From Bryum argenteum (Eukaryota > Streptophyta > Bryopsida > Bryales > Bryaceae), in the NCBI GenBank assembly GCA_037043015.1, contig CM073329.1, positions 7,394,648-7,458,647 on the forward strand: a stretch of DNA of 64,000 nucleotides. The letters are read 5' to 3'. The translations under genes were made by a program, and so were the position numbers. Within the stretch, counting starts at the first letter, position 1; each line of letters opens with the position of its first letter. The notes under the pieces were generated by a model. The model searched no databases and was not told the origin of the DNA. It worked only from the letters and a program-made list of their open reading frames with translations. This document shows, one piece after another, positions 34,048-46,341 of this stretch.

Positions 34048-34073
34048 TGTGCCACCCTAGCATGCTTTCACCC
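34048..34073 (-). repeat. Right TIR of element 1
   Basis: Perfect inverted match to 22139-22164, followed by the TSD ATAA. Confidence 0.9.
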
Positions 34074-34077
34074 ATAA

Positions 34078-34690
34078 CTAGATTCAATCACTAATATTAT
34101 ATATCAAATGATAGAGAAATTTTACAGTAGAACTATTCTTCACTGTGTACTGTGTGTAGCAGCTCACGGTCTCTCCACGTTGAACTCCAAGTTTAAAGTG
34201 TAGTGTACGAAACATAAAACATGTTTGAAATTGACATACATCATGTCATAAGTTTGGACGGGAAATTAATTGTGATCTAATAAATATCTAAAGGTAGACC
34301 AGTTTACCTCATTGTATTCCAAAGTGATAACATTACCCAATAAACAAATAGCCATGTCAGATGGTCATGACTTTCCTACAAAGTGTCACCCCAATTCAAG
34401 AGGAGATTTGTTAAAAGATGTGTATCACAAACATATTAAACATGGATCACCACCAGGCATCATCTGAACACCGTAAACAACACAACAGATTCATAAATTA
34501 TGCAGATTCGCGGATTTACAAATATGATCTGGTTCTGTACTACATAGACCGACTTCCTCGTACTTACACACACCTTCTGGCTACCGACACTGCCACTACA
34601 TCCGCTACCCACCTCAATGTACTTGCACGGCCATGTAGTAGAGTGGTATCTACACACTATGAACTGTCTTCAATCTTTCCGCTCACAGAT
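34078..34690. other. Right flank of element 1 and 3' flank of gene copy 3
   Basis: This is diverged sequence matching U1 8030-8292 and then the flank seen at 62624-62972. Around 34331-34345 it shows the unoccupied target of element 3. No gene is visible. Confidence 0.6.
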
Positions 34691-35170
34691 TTACACGAGC
34701 AAGACGATGCCCAGCTTCACCAGATCCACGACCGTCAGTTTCACGCCCAAGAACAGCACCGTCAGCAGCTTCGTCTTCTCATCTTCCACGCAATCCAGCG
34801 CGACGTGGTACACGTCCCCGATCAGCGTCGCCTTCGACAAGTCGATCACCACGCGTACCTTGGCCACCTTCACTCCGAGGATCTCCAAGTCCACGTACAC
34901 CAAGTTGCCCACCACCACTGTCGCTGTCACGGGCGTCAGCACTGTCGTCGTCTTGGCAGGGCACAGCTGGCCCGTGGCACCGAGGCCAACATACACCCTG
35001 ATGTCGTGGTAGCACAGATTGAGGTTGACTTTGATATTTAAGTTCACTTTCAGCTTCACACCCAAGTCCAGCTTCCTGGAGCCTGACTCCACGGCTGTGG
35101 CGTCCGCAGCCACGAAGAACGCCGCCATCACCAGACCCAGCAGAGCCAGAGTTCTCATCGACGCCGCCAT
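34691..35170 (-). CDS. Predicted small secreted protein, copy 3 (Phe19, type B promoter)
   Basis: Intronless, 159 residues, same sequence as copy 2 including Phe19. The secretory signal spans residues 1-26 and the mature chain is beta-rich with Cys53, Cys70 and Cys127. The upstream region is type B, an inverted copy of that of copy 2. The 3' flank carries a 4-bp difference (CTGTCTTC) just after the shared CTGTGAGCGGAAAGATTGAAG block. Copy 3 lies about 620 bp from the right end of element 1 and diverges from copy 4. Confidence 0.85.
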   Translation of the reverse strand: MAASMRTLALLGLVMAAFFVAADATAVESGSRKLDLGVKLKVNLNIKVNLNLCYHDIRVYVGLGATGQLCPAKTTTVLTPVTATVVVGNLVYVDLEILGVKVAKVRVVIDLSKATLIGDVYHVALDCVEDEKTKLLTVLFLGVKLTVVDLVKLGIVLLV

Positions 35171-35880
35171 GACTCACGAGCGCTTCGCAAAGTGATCGAG
35201 CTAGGAAGACTTGTGCAAGCAGGAAGCGGAAGAGTGAGTGAGAAGATGATTCGCTTTGAGCGATGCAGCTGGCTTTATAATCGCAGGTGGGTAACTATCC
35301 AACTCTTTAGCCTCAGTGAAAACACCTCAAGGCAGCAATGACCGAAGTGTCCCACGCTACGAAGCAACAGGTACTCGGAAGATGCCGTGTCATGCATCCC
35401 TGAATCGAAATGCAAGGTGTGCAGACTACCTGTCGTCGATGTTGTTGGCGGCTCTAAGCAATGAACATGACCGGGAATGTATGCGTAGGGTGTTGTGGCG
35501 GTCACAATCTCGTTGTAGATTCCCGTGGCTTGCCATGAATGGTTTGATGCCATGCAATCGATACAAGTGTGCTGATCACCTTCGTAGCCGGGTTCTTCGA
35601 TCGCGTGATAAATTCAGAATTTTTTCGTGTCGGAAATCGATGCAACAATCATGAGATAAATCGGCGGTCAACTCTTGTCAGACAGGATCTCCAGGGGGTA
35701 AGAATGCAGTTTATCGTATTCGATAATTATGTAAAATCTGGTACAGAAATATTGTCAAGCCCTAATTTGTGGATTATTCGGCTTCCAGGGTTCAAGCATA
35801 TTTGATCTGTCTGATCAGGTTGTCCTTAACTCAGAAAGGACGAGGGCGGTACTCTGTGGCTCCAATAATTTATGAGCTTT
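35171..35880 (-). promoter_or_regulatory. Type B upstream region of gene copy 3
   Basis: Inverted counterpart of about 17500-18201 with scattered substitutions; the match continues, weaker, to about 36120. Confidence 0.5.
35274..35279 (-). promoter_or_regulatory. TATA box of gene copy 3
   Basis: TTATAAAGCCAGCTGCA on the minus strand, about 104 bp upstream of the ATG, same as copy 2. Confidence 0.7.
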
Positions 35881-36349
35881 AAGTGATCGATAATGACAAG
35901 TGAAAGTTTCATTATTGTAAGGTTACAGTCTAGTCATTTTGGTTAGTCTGGCACTTCATCAGTTATGAAAGAAATTTTGAGTGATACAAGTTTTACTCTT
36001 GAGTTAAGACCGAAATTGTAATAGGAATGAGTCACCATGTAGAGTATTTAGAAAACACCATGTTCGATAAATTGAGGAGATTTCATGATAATGGAATTCC
36101 ATGAGCAGTTTCTCACCAGGAGAACTTAATGAATTGTGTTAACCCCTTAAGTCGACTGAGACCATATTCTGGGCAATTAAGGTTTGTCAGCCTTTGGCTT
36201 CCTAATTTGGTTCGTATGAAATTGAAACCTTTTGCAAGTAAAAAAGTTGTATCATACATTCATACCTTTTCGAAAAGTCCTTAAGAGCTTCAAAATTCCT
36301 CATACATTGGAGAAAACAGTCAAAACACTATTCAAAATGTGCCCAAAAT

Positions 36350-36762
36350 TGTCCAAAATGTGGATATGTGCTCGTTCATTTTCAAATTTTGCCCATAATC
36401 ATTTAAATGCACAAAATCTTCTTAAATTCACCTAAAATTGAGATTCTAAGTTTTCGAGTTTTTTTTTTTATAAAATAATGTAAATAAGATATTAAGGCAT
36501 GCTCTCTCCACTTGGATTTTCAATCCAATCATTCCTCATATTACACTTTTATCACGTCAACAATCGGTCTTTGTAGTTGGATTTCAGCATTCCTCCATGT
36601 GAATAATCAAGCATCTCTTGAGATTTTACAGGTTGCATGAGGGTAAAAATTGTATAGACGTATTTCTAACTCACCTCGGAACACGAATTTGAAGAGCCAC
36701 ATATTAAATTTTTACCAAATACGGTTTTTTATTGGCCCTCAAAAAATTACACTAAGGGGAAG

Positions 36763-36849
<87 letters not shown>

Positions 36850-37090
36850 CTCCAACTTCATGAATATTACAATTGCTCAATTGGTAAAGAATTTGAGTAT
36901 GGGATTTGATATCCATATACACGTCCAAGTTTGGTACTACATCTACAGTTACATACATGAAAGTACGTCAAAATTTAAAAATATCCACCTTGATCAAAAG
37001 AAAATAGTCTTTGGGAGTTTTGGGACTTTTTAGTAGTTTTGGGGCTAGTGATTTAGGGGTTAAAAACTTAAAATATCTTAAGAAATGTCA
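36350..37090. repeat. Diverged dispersed repeat, copy 2
   Basis: This matches 15430-16090 in order and orientation (CTCGTT...TCAAATTTTGCCCA, ACAGGTTGCAT, CTCACCTCGGAACA). The TA microsatellite lies inside it. Confidence 0.45.
36763..36848. repeat. Poly-A run and (TA)n microsatellite
   Basis: A run of A is followed by about 34 uninterrupted TA dinucleotides. ORFs reading Tyr-Ile repeats across it are artefacts. Confidence 0.95.
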
Positions 37091-37169
37091 ACTTTTACAA
37101 CACCAAATAGAAAGCTGACATGGTATACTACTGGATTCAGAAACTACCTTAGAGAGATATGCTTCATAA

Positions 37170-38576
37170 TCGTGCAATTTGTACTAGCAAATATTCATTG
37201 ACATTCCAAAGAGATCTATCGTGCATGGACGCATAATGGACAAGAATGTTAAGCTCAGATATCGATGACCCTGTCGCACAGTGAGGAAGTCAAACCCGCT
37301 TGTGACATGACATGTGTGACGCTACAGCAGAAAATGCAAAAGCCATGCAATCGAAGGTCAGCTACAAACACGGATTGTGTTACATGTGCCGAGCTCGACA
37401 CCTTCACTCGTTGTTGGTTCATGGTTCATGGTGCACCTTGCAAATCCCTTCTCCGGGGTAAAGATGTGACAAAGCTACAACAGAGAGAAGTTTAAGCAAC
37501 TTTCACACACGGGAGCACTGTGACTAGCATGTCAATGTCACACCACTGCCCACTGGTCCGCTCAAATAGGTACATGGAGCACCTCAATACATGATTGACA
37601 CTAGCTCAGTAGTGACCACAAGCACATTACAAGAGGCTTCAATTCTACCAGATGCAAACGACGCTACATTCTTCAATGAGTGTAAATGTCCACCATACTT
37701 TACTACAACAGGCGGCCTTCTTAGAGAATATTTATCAGCATGATTGTAATACAAGTTTGATATTGTGTCTGGCTCTGTTATGGACCAACTGCAAGACACT
37801 TCCAGTAATACATTGACTATTACATCAACTGATCTGAGAAAAATAACGTAAAGTTAGTCAGAGCCCTCGTCCTTTCTGTACTTTAATTCTGGGTGAAACA
37901 TGTGCAACCTGATCCGTCTCCTCAAATGATGCTTGACCCGATAGCAGAATATGGTTGATACTATTTCTGTACGGGGTTTTAGTGTTTTACATATCGATTA
38001 GGATATTCTGCGTTCTAACTTCTCCCCTGGGAATGCTGTCTGGCAAGAGTTGACCGCTGCTTCATCACATGATTGTTGCATCGATTTCTGTCACGAGATA
38101 GTGCTGATTTTAGTACGTGAACTCGTCAACGATGATGATGAGCACAATTGTTTCACTTGCATTGCACCATTGTTTCCAGTCCCATTCATGGCAAGCCACG
38201 GAATCTAGGGGCCGGGGAATTGTGACCGCCACGAAACCCTACTCATACATTCTCAGACATGTTCATTGTTTAGAGTCGGCGACCACATTGACCACAGTTA
38301 ATTCACACAACTTGCTGATGGATTGTTTATCGTGCTCATGCATCCATTGACTCAAGGATGCATGGACACGACATCTCCCGGTTACTGTTGCTGCGAGTAG
38401 CGAGGTGAGGCGTCCCTGCTCGCCTGACAATATTCAAAAGGCAGAATATCTGCTCCAGCGAGTATAAAGCCAGCTGCACTCACCCGAGTCAAATCATCAT
38501 CTCACTCGCTCTCCCGCTTCCTGCTTGCACGTACCAGCCTTTCTAGCTCGATCACTTTGCGAAGCGCTCGTGAGTC
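37170..38576 (+). promoter_or_regulatory. Type A upstream region of gene copy 4
   Basis: Inverted counterpart of 13472-14880. It differs from it at scattered bases (for example, CATTGTTTCCAGTCCC here against the shorter form near copy 1). Confidence 0.55.
38463..38468 (+). promoter_or_regulatory. TATA box of gene copy 4
   Basis: GAGTATAAAGCCAGCTGCA about 110 bp upstream of the ATG. Confidence 0.7.
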
Positions 38577-39056
38577 ATGGCGGCGTCGATGAGAACTCTG
38601 GCTCTGCTGGGTCTGGTGATGGCGGCGTTCTGCGTGGCTGCGGACGCCACAGCCGTGGAGTCAGGCTCCAGGAAGCTGGACTTGGGTGTGAAGCTGAAAG
38701 TGAACTTAAATATCAAAGTCAACCTCAATCTGTGCTACCACGACATCAGGGTGTATGTTGGCCTCGGTGCCACGGGCCAGCTGTGCCCTGCCAAGACGAC
38801 GACAGTGCTGACGCCCGTGACAGCGACAGTGGTGGTGGGCAACTTGGTGTACGTGGACTTGGAGATCCTCGGAGTGAAGGTGGCCAAGGTACGCGTGGTG
38901 ATCGACTTGTCGAAGGCGACGCTGATCGGGGACGTGTACCACGTCGCGCTGGATTGCGTGGAAGATGAGAAGACGAAGCTGCTGACGGTGCTGTTCTTGG
39001 GCGTGAAACTGACGGTCGTGGATCTGGTGAAGCTGGGCATCGTCTTGCTCGTGTAA
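38577..39056 (+). CDS. Predicted small secreted protein, copy 4 (Cys19, type A promoter)
   Basis: Intronless, 159 residues, same as copies 1 and 5 (Cys19). The secretory signal, Val/Lys/Leu-rich beta-like body and three mature-chain cysteines are as in the other copies. It diverges from copy 3 and converges on copy 5 across U2. The 3' flank to about 39250 matches that of copy 5 closely; beyond this it follows copy 1 (inverted). Confidence 0.85.
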   Translation: MAASMRTLALLGLVMAAFCVAADATAVESGSRKLDLGVKLKVNLNIKVNLNLCYHDIRVYVGLGATGQLCPAKTTTVLTPVTATVVVGNLVYVDLEILGVKVAKVRVVIDLSKATLIGDVYHVALDCVEDEKTKLLTVLFLGVKLTVVDLVKLGIVLLV

Positions 39057-39059
39057 ATC

Positions 39060-40507
39060 TGTGAGCGGAAAGATTGAAGTTCATAGTGTGTAGATACCAC
39101 TCTACTACATTGCCGTGCAAGTACATTGAGGTGGGTAGCGGATGCGGTGGCAGTGTCGGTAGCCAGAAGGTGTGTGTAAGTAAGAGGAAGTCGGTCTCTG
39201 GAGTACAGAATCAGATCACCGTTGTGAATCCACGAATCTGAGTAACTTTGGTAGTCAGTTTGATCGTATATACTGTTCACATTACACTGATGAGCTTGGT
39301 TCCCTATTCTATTTGCTTATGATACATACAAGTCGCCGAAAGTGAGATCATGACAATCTTCATGCGATTCATGATTATCTTACATGGCTGGGTGTCAGTC
39401 GGTATTATCGATGTCGTGGAATGCGATGCGGGAATCTGGTGTACCTTCGATCAATAAGTAACGCTTACTATCTCTCCCAATTTCATGTCATTTTTCTTTT
39501 TAACCGACGGAAACTTTTGTGGTCATTGTTGACACATCGTGAGCTGCTGCACGGGGACTCAAGATCATGGCTGCAGTGTGTAATATCTTATTCAACAGAA
39601 TCAAAATACTTGCGGCCGGATCTTTTTATATTGATCGTTGGAACAGTGTCAGTCAGTGGTCACTCCTGGAGGTGCACTTACAGGGTATATGGCACAAGAG
39701 ATTAGATCTAAGCTAAGGGGTCAACCTACTGTAGTCGTTGTGCGGCATGTACCTTTCGCCGTGAAATGATTCAGCATTCCTGAGGATCGAAGCCACCAGA
39801 GTCCTTATCGTCGTAGTCTTCAGGACGCTTTCTCATCGTTGAAGGCCCTTCGTGCACAGACTGGAGACAAGGTTGCGCTAAACGGGAGAGCACCGCTACC
39901 GGCACAAACAGTAGTTTGTGGTGGGGCCCGACAGTTGGCCGCCGGGCTTTAAGCCGCGCGCTGTTACAGCTCTCTGGCTCTGTGCCTGTGGATGAAAGCA
40001 CTGTAGAGCATTATTCAACTCCCCGCAAAAACTTTAATATAGACTTGTTCACTTTTGTGTACAGGAGATCATGCCTGGTAATCATGAGGAGCCATCTGGC
40101 AGCAATCGTGAATTTGGAGCATGTTGGTACTTGTCTTATGTATCTGAGGGCCATAACACATGGGACGAAAGGCAGTGTGATGGAAGATTCGCATTGGTTC
40201 TAATTAGCAAGTGGTTGCTATGTGAGAGGAAGTAGGGAGAGTGGTTAGAGTGACATAGAGCAACTTTGTAGCTTTGGGGTTTGCTTCTGATGCTTTGGGA
40301 TCTACATGGCAATGGCATGGCACATGGGAGGCACTTGAAAACTACCTGGCATTAGTGCTTGGAAGTCGATTGGCAATTGAAGAAAAGTGGAGAAAATTCA
40401 GGAGCAGCGGCAGCAGGTAGGGGCGGCCTGCCGATGGTGTGGCATGGCCCTGTGGGCCAATCCACACGGGAGGGAGAGGAAGTTTCACACTTTTCTCCAA
40501 CGTGGCA
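39060..40507. other. 3'-flank spacer of gene copy 4
   Basis: Inverted counterpart of 11547-12985, with the same GC-rich island (39770-40010). No gene is called. Confidence 0.5.
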
Positions 40508-41655
40508 CTTTGCCTTTAAAAGAAATAGAAATTCTTTTCGTTGATGTTCTCCTTACAATGTGGAGTTACAACCCACTACCAAGCACTAGTGCTCGGTAAT
40601 GGAGTAGTGCATTTATTGTGCCCCGTCATTGCCATGTGGATCCCAAAGCAATATCCAAAGTCAATTCCAAAGCTATAGAATTGTTCCATGTCATCCTTGT
40701 CACTCCCCCTACTTCCTCTCATGTGACAACCCCTTGCTAATTTGAACCAATGCTATTCATCCAACTCATTGCCTTTCCTCTCGTGTGGATTGCCCTTGAT
40801 TCGTTGATACTTGGATCCCACCGGACCATAGGCTTCAAAAATCGACACTGCCCTTTTTCAACGTTAGATGCGATTTCTAACTTCTTCTAATCATAGAATC
40901 TAGTACCTTTAAAACTTATACATTCGTATGTCCGTCAAATTTATAGATCCAAGGTCTTCACTTTTCATAGAATTGATCAAACTACAATATTAGAACAATC
41001 ATCTTCTTCTTTGGGATGATATGGCTTAAAGGGTTCTAAATTCCTGTTGGTAGGTAACGTACTAGGAAAATGCTTTACTAACTATAACCTCATGGGACCT
41101 AGAAGATATTTAGAGAAAAGCTTGAATTTTCACATGGGGGTATGCTTGAAACCCAAATGCAAAGGTAGGTGTTTGGAAATGCAAAAGGAAATAGAATAAC
41201 TCTTGTGCCATAGGAGCATGTTCATGAAAATTGAGCCTTTCCGCATGAAACGGGATTTTCTTGGCCCTAGGATTGGTTTACCATTTCTTCTAAGATGGCA
41301 AGCGCTCACTCGTTGCTAGAGGCTTTCTCTAATGACATTCTTGTTCAAAGAATATTTTAATAGAGAATACAATAAGTGTCAAGGGTTGAGTGGTGGGAAG
41401 TGGTACCAAGAGCCACAATTCCACAAACCATTAATATTGCAGTGAGACTTGATTAAAAGAATCATATAATTGAGACTTACAATAGTTCCAATATGATACC
41501 AAAATTCCTTTTAGATACTAAGTGAAAACTTGGCTTAGTATTCCATTTAGAAACTAAAAAGTAAAATGGTGAAAAAAGTTGAACCTCAAAATTTTGTTGA
41601 AAATTCAAAGTTATGAAACTTCTATTGTGTTTGGGTTGTTATTGAGAATGGATGA

Positions 41656-43497
41656 GGGTAAGTGTCTGTAAAGATATTTAGTAATTCTAACGAATTGGTA
41701 TAAACATCTAAGTAATTTTAGATTCATTCCAAGGAGGTTACTATAGATTGTTAAAGTCTATTTTGTACATTGATTTGATTATTTTATACAATTCGATACA
41801 CTAAAGATTAAGAAGGTAATAATTAACCACTCGATAATTGTTTTTCTTCTCACTAAGTTAATTCTTTATTTTGTTATCGATTAGTTTTAGAATTCACTCT
41901 TATTAACATTATCCCCAATTAGATAGTAGGTGATAAAACTTTCTATTTGTTACTTTCCTGAATTGTTAGTTGTCACTTCCATTTTGTCTTCCATTCTTCT
42001 TCACCAACTCGTCTTTTTCAATGATTCAATTTCTTCATGGTTTCAATTTGATGTTTCTCTGCTTTTTCTTCAACTTGTCAATTCAACCTTTTCTCCTCTA
42101 TTCCTTCCACTGGTACAACCCTTTTAGCTTTGTTCACTCTATTCGAATTAATCTCCAACTCGGCTTTCTTCACCAACTCCTCTTTGTTCACAATTTGAAT
42201 TTCAGTCTCACAGGTTGGAATATTATGATATCTATTTGCACAAAATCTACAAGTTTTCTTCATTTCCCAATTGTACTCTCAAACATAATTGTTAACAATC
42301 AATTATACTACAATGACATCGACCAGTAGCTTCTCATAAACCAACTCGACATTTTATTTGTTTGACATTCATACTACTCGGAATTCTATCACTCAATTAG
42401 ATCTTTCAATTTGTACTTTATTCACTCAATTCGTACGCAAGGTAATTCGTTTCTATCAGTACCTATTTCAACTCGTTTCTCTCTCAACGACTCGAACTTA
42501 TTCTGTTCTTACAATTCGTTAACATTCGATAACTTTCTCACAACTTAGCTTCCTACAGGCAATTCAGATTTCACGACTCGTTCATACATACTCCATCACA
42601 ATCAGACAACTTGCATTTCATTCACTCCACACACTTCCATACAAAATACTATTCAAATTACATTTATAAGTCCGATTTGTACATCAATAAAACAAAAACA
42701 CATTGATCAAAACACACTACTCGATTACACAGTCTTTCACACGACTGGGACCACACTCGACTACATGCAAATGGGCCCATAGTTTTTCTTCTTCCTCCTA
42801 CTTATGCTGTTTCTTCCAGTAGTAACCGTTGCACCCACTCGCTATACTTTTTCCCTAGCCTATTCGTATCCCTTACAACTGGCCTTTTACTTATATTAAT
42901 CTAATTTCCAATTAGTAATCAACTACTCGGATTTTCTCCTTGTTTGTTCAACTGATGTACTAATTGCTTTACAAAATTGAAGTTTAACCAATTGGAAATT
43001 GCTAAAGCCAGTTTTAAGTAATTACAACTAGTCTACAGTGTCTGATACGGGTACCAAAAAGGACTGTCTTACTAAAACACTGTCATTTTATGTTTCACTT
43101 ATTGTGTGCTAGAAATTACACTTTTTCAATTCGCATGTAAAAGGACTATGATTTCATATTATCTATGTCTTGAAACTATATGAAATGCTCAAATATAAAC
43201 TTAATAAAATGCATGAATATTTGTTTCAATATAAAATCTTAAATTCATAGTCATTTTGCTACTATAATGTGAACAAGTGCTGAATATGATAAATTAGGAA
43301 AATATTCAATTTTTGAGTTTTAACCTATAAATCACATGATTATTGTGTACCAACATGAAAGTTTTGATTATTGTGTACCAACATGCTATGACACCATGAA
43401 AGTTTTGTAATTTTCCAATATTTTTTTCATTTCCAAAAGGACATTTTTCTAAAGTCCGGACAGTCCGGAAAAAGATACCCTGATTGGACACTTGCCC
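41656..43497. mobile_element. 1.84-kb insertion with GGG...CCC ends
   Basis: The ends GGGTAAGTGTC (41656) and, inverted, GGGCAAGTGTC (ending 43497) match at 10 of 11 bases. A 4-bp duplication, ATGA, flanks it (41652-41655, 43498-43501), and U1 has a single ATGA at the same place near 1152-1155. No transposase ORF is visible, so it is non-autonomous. The interior is rich in CAACTCG/CAATTCG words. The 4-bp TSD and GGG end recall elements 1-3, but the TIR is otherwise different. Confidence 0.75.
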
Positions 43498-45175
43498 ATG
43501 AGAATATACTAGTGTTTTGATCATTTTATAGCCTATATGAATTCAAATCATCAATAAAATTGTGTTTCGCAGATCACAGTCCAAATTCTTCTCTTGGCCA
43601 GCATCGCTCTAGAGGAAAATAGTGTTTTGTCCACTGTTATTTTGCGTTAGAAATGACGTATACCCAGAGTGACTAGTCGAAATCAGTGTGGAAAGGTTGG
43701 AAAAAGTGACGTAGTGCATGTTAAACAGTTTAACATGCTTTCGTCACTGTTAACGTCCGTTTAACAGTGAGTGCCAATAGTGACACGGTGGGATTTTGGG
43801 AGAACGGTTTTGGGTCAAAAATAACAAAACACGTCAACGTTGACATGTACGTCCCTTGGAGGGAGTAACTTTAGCACTTCGTTTTTTACCCTTCACTAAT
43901 ATTTTAATGATTAAATATAGTTAGATCCATGTCAGCACGTTTCTTTAAACTCAGATGATGTTTAAAGTGACATGGGCGACGTTCAAGTGTGTTACTTTTG
44001 ACAGATTCCTAAATCCTACGTGGAATGCCTTGATGACGTGGAAAGCTTATGTGGAGGATATGGGTGACGAGGACAAGTTGGTGTTTGGTCCTGGAGGGTG
44101 TCAATAGTGACGTTGGCGTTTTTGTTGACGCAAACTGCTGTCAACGTGTGTTTAAAACCCCAATTCCGTTAAAATGGCATTATTCCGGTAGAATGGCACA
44201 CCTCAACTTTCTGAACTTTAGTTCAAAAACCATGTGATATTACAGAATTTTAAGGTGATATTAGGGAAAATGAGTGAAAATTTATATAAAAGAGTGATAT
44301 TACCAAAAAAATTGTGATATTACAGAATACACCATTTTGTATGAGCACAAATGTAAGATCTAGTGTGACAAAATGGCACATGGCATAGTGCCATTTTAAC
44401 GGAATTGGGGTTTTAAGGAAATGTAATGACATAGCTGACGTGTCAAGTGCATTTATAGTAAAGGTGACGTGGTTGTTAGGGTTTGACTTTGTCAATGATT
44501 CTAGAGATTGTCAATAGTTACGCGGGTGTCAGAAGTTACATAGATTATCTTCAAATGTGTTTCAGGAAACGCGTTTCAAGAAAGTGCCTGGAGCTTTAGG
44601 GTTTTGCGGTGGCCAGGGTTTCTGCGTCAAAAGTGACTCGCGCGTCAAAAGTGACATAGGTTGTGTTAAACATTGTTTTTAGAAACGTCATCATATAGGG
44701 TACGTGAATGCGTCACTATTAACGCAGGTTTAACGCCACCACGTCACTTTTAACGTCGTATAACGTAAACGCGTCACTGAATCTGAGGATGACTTTCATC
44801 GGGGTGGATGAACAAAGGCGGCTAGGGTTTGCCGCCATAGTTAGATCATGGTACTTTTAGGGAATATATAAGCTAGAATCTCACTCTTGCTTTCATTTCT
44901 AGACATTTTGAGTTAGAGTTCTACAGTTTTAGAGATGAACATGTTAGATTGTTAAAGTATCATCTGTAGAGGTGTTGGAGTTTTACAAGTTTTTCTTCTT
45001 TTTTGCAATTCTTAGGTTGTTCAAGAGTTGCACCGTGATGATCTCCATCCCAGTTTGATTGCATGACGTGCCTTATTAAACTCAACGTGTCCGTGGTAAT
45101 TTGTATTGTGCAGATCAAGAAAAATCGAGCATGAAGAAACCCAGAAAGTCACTCTACGGCGGCTAGGGTTTCTGC

Positions 45176-45245
45176 GTCAAAAGTGATGCGCACGTCAAAA
45201 GTGATGTGCGCGTCAAAAGTGACGCGCCTGTCAAAAGTGACATAG
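45176..45245. repeat. 18-bp tandem array, U2 copy
   Basis: Four units of the CGTCAAAAGTGA array, one fewer than the U1 copy, about 115 bp before the left end of element 2. Confidence 0.75.
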
Positions 45246-45359
45246 ATTGTGTTGAACACTGTTTTTAGAGACGTCATCATATAGAGTACTTGAATGCGTC
45301 ACTATTGACGCAGATTTAACGCTAGCGCGTCACTTTGACGTAGTATAACGCAAGAAGTA

Positions 45360-45381
45360 GGGTCCATGTACACTAAACCGG
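45360..45381 (+). repeat. Left TIR of element 2
   Basis: Twenty of 22 bases match the inverted right end; the TIR contains GTAC. Confidence 0.88.
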
Positions 45382-46341
45382 ACCCAAAATGGGCAAGTGT
45401 GGTAAGTATGTACTGTACATGTCATACATGAATATCCGGATCATCACGGTCGAGAAACGGACACGTGGTCTTTGTATGGCGGGGAAGATCGTTGGGGTGC
45501 TCGGTGGGTAGGGTTTGGTGAGCGTATTCGCGCGCTTTTTTCCTGATGCGCGTGTTTTTGAACTTTCCCCCCCCCCCGAGTCTGTCTCCCTCTCGCGAGT
45601 TGTCTCCCTCCTCGAGCTTTCTCCCTCCTCGTGAGCTTTCTCTCTCCTCCGGAGCTTTCGTATGCAAGTTTAGGGTTAAGGGTGCTCGGAGGCGGTGTTC
45701 GTGTGCAAGTGAAGGCTGCGCTTTTGGAGTGTGTAGTCTTCTGAGCGTGTTGGTGTGTAGTTTTCTGAGCGTGAGTGTGTGTAGTTGACGGTTGTTATTG
45801 TCGAGCGTGCCCGAGAGTGTGCCGTTTTCGCTCTCGCCTAATTATTGTGCTTTCCCGAGTTTCCCGAGTGTAGAAACCTGAGCGTTTAGTTTAGGGTTGT
45901 CATCAACGGGCTCCCGCAAGATGTAGATGGTTTTCGCAGGATGGTGCCATTCTTTGTGTTTTTGGGAAGCGGTGTAGTGGAGGAAAGTGAGTCCAAAGAT
46001 CGTTCGGGAGTCAAGTGCGGCAAGAAGAAGTCGGTGTCAAGTCTCCATTTTGAAGGTGAGATTGGTTAAGGTTTAGGGTGTTATGTATTGTCTTATTTGT
46101 GGCTTTTTGTGGCCTTCGTCTTGTTTCGTTGCTTCCACCGCCAAGTTCGTAGTTTTTGAGTTTTAGTTATTTGAAGTTTGCGAGTGGTGCGGTGCGAGGG
46201 GACAGGACAGAGCAGAGCGCGAGCAAAGATGGGAAGCGAAGGAGCTACCGTGCGGCGGCGGACGGCGATGAAGAGGTCGATTTGTCCTTAGCGCTGGACG
46301 ATGTAGAAGATAGGATTTCGGTCTTTGAGGAAAGGTAGGCC

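Larger units (their letters stand above)
22139..34073 (+). mobile_element. Element 1: 11.9-kb TIR transposon with SET gene and transposase
   Basis: The ends form a perfect 26-bp TIR (starting GGGTGAAAGCATGCTAGGGT) at 22139-22164 and 34048-34073. A 4-bp duplication, ATAA, flanks it (22135-22138, 34074-34077), and the related site in U1 near 8020-8025 holds ATAA once with matching flanks. Two convergent genes fill it: gene A (+, 22993-28052) with a histone-methyltransferase module and gene B (-, 33157-29006) with a DDE-type transposase-like domain. Non-coding parts are rich in GTAC motifs. Both genes carry frameshifts, so this copy is probably inactive. The superfamily is not clear; a 4-bp TSD and the transposase motifs would fit Sola-like elements, but I cannot confirm this. 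Confidence 0.88.
35880..37170. other. Spacer between gene copies 3 and 4
   Basis: No gene is visible. It holds the second copy of the dispersed repeat (36350-37090), a poly-A run and a long TA microsatellite. The spacer is about half the length of its counterpart at 14880-17500. Confidence 0.5.

Noticed and set aside
22139..34073. Assignment of the SET transposons to Kyakuja-Dileera-Zisupton elements
   Set aside because: KDZ elements are large and can carry chromatin genes, but the HIDFAENY/SDG/HGKG motifs and the 4-bp TSD do not match what I know of them.
36763..36848. Tyr-Ile repeat proteins read from the TA tract
   Set aside because: A dinucleotide microsatellite produces these frames on both strands.
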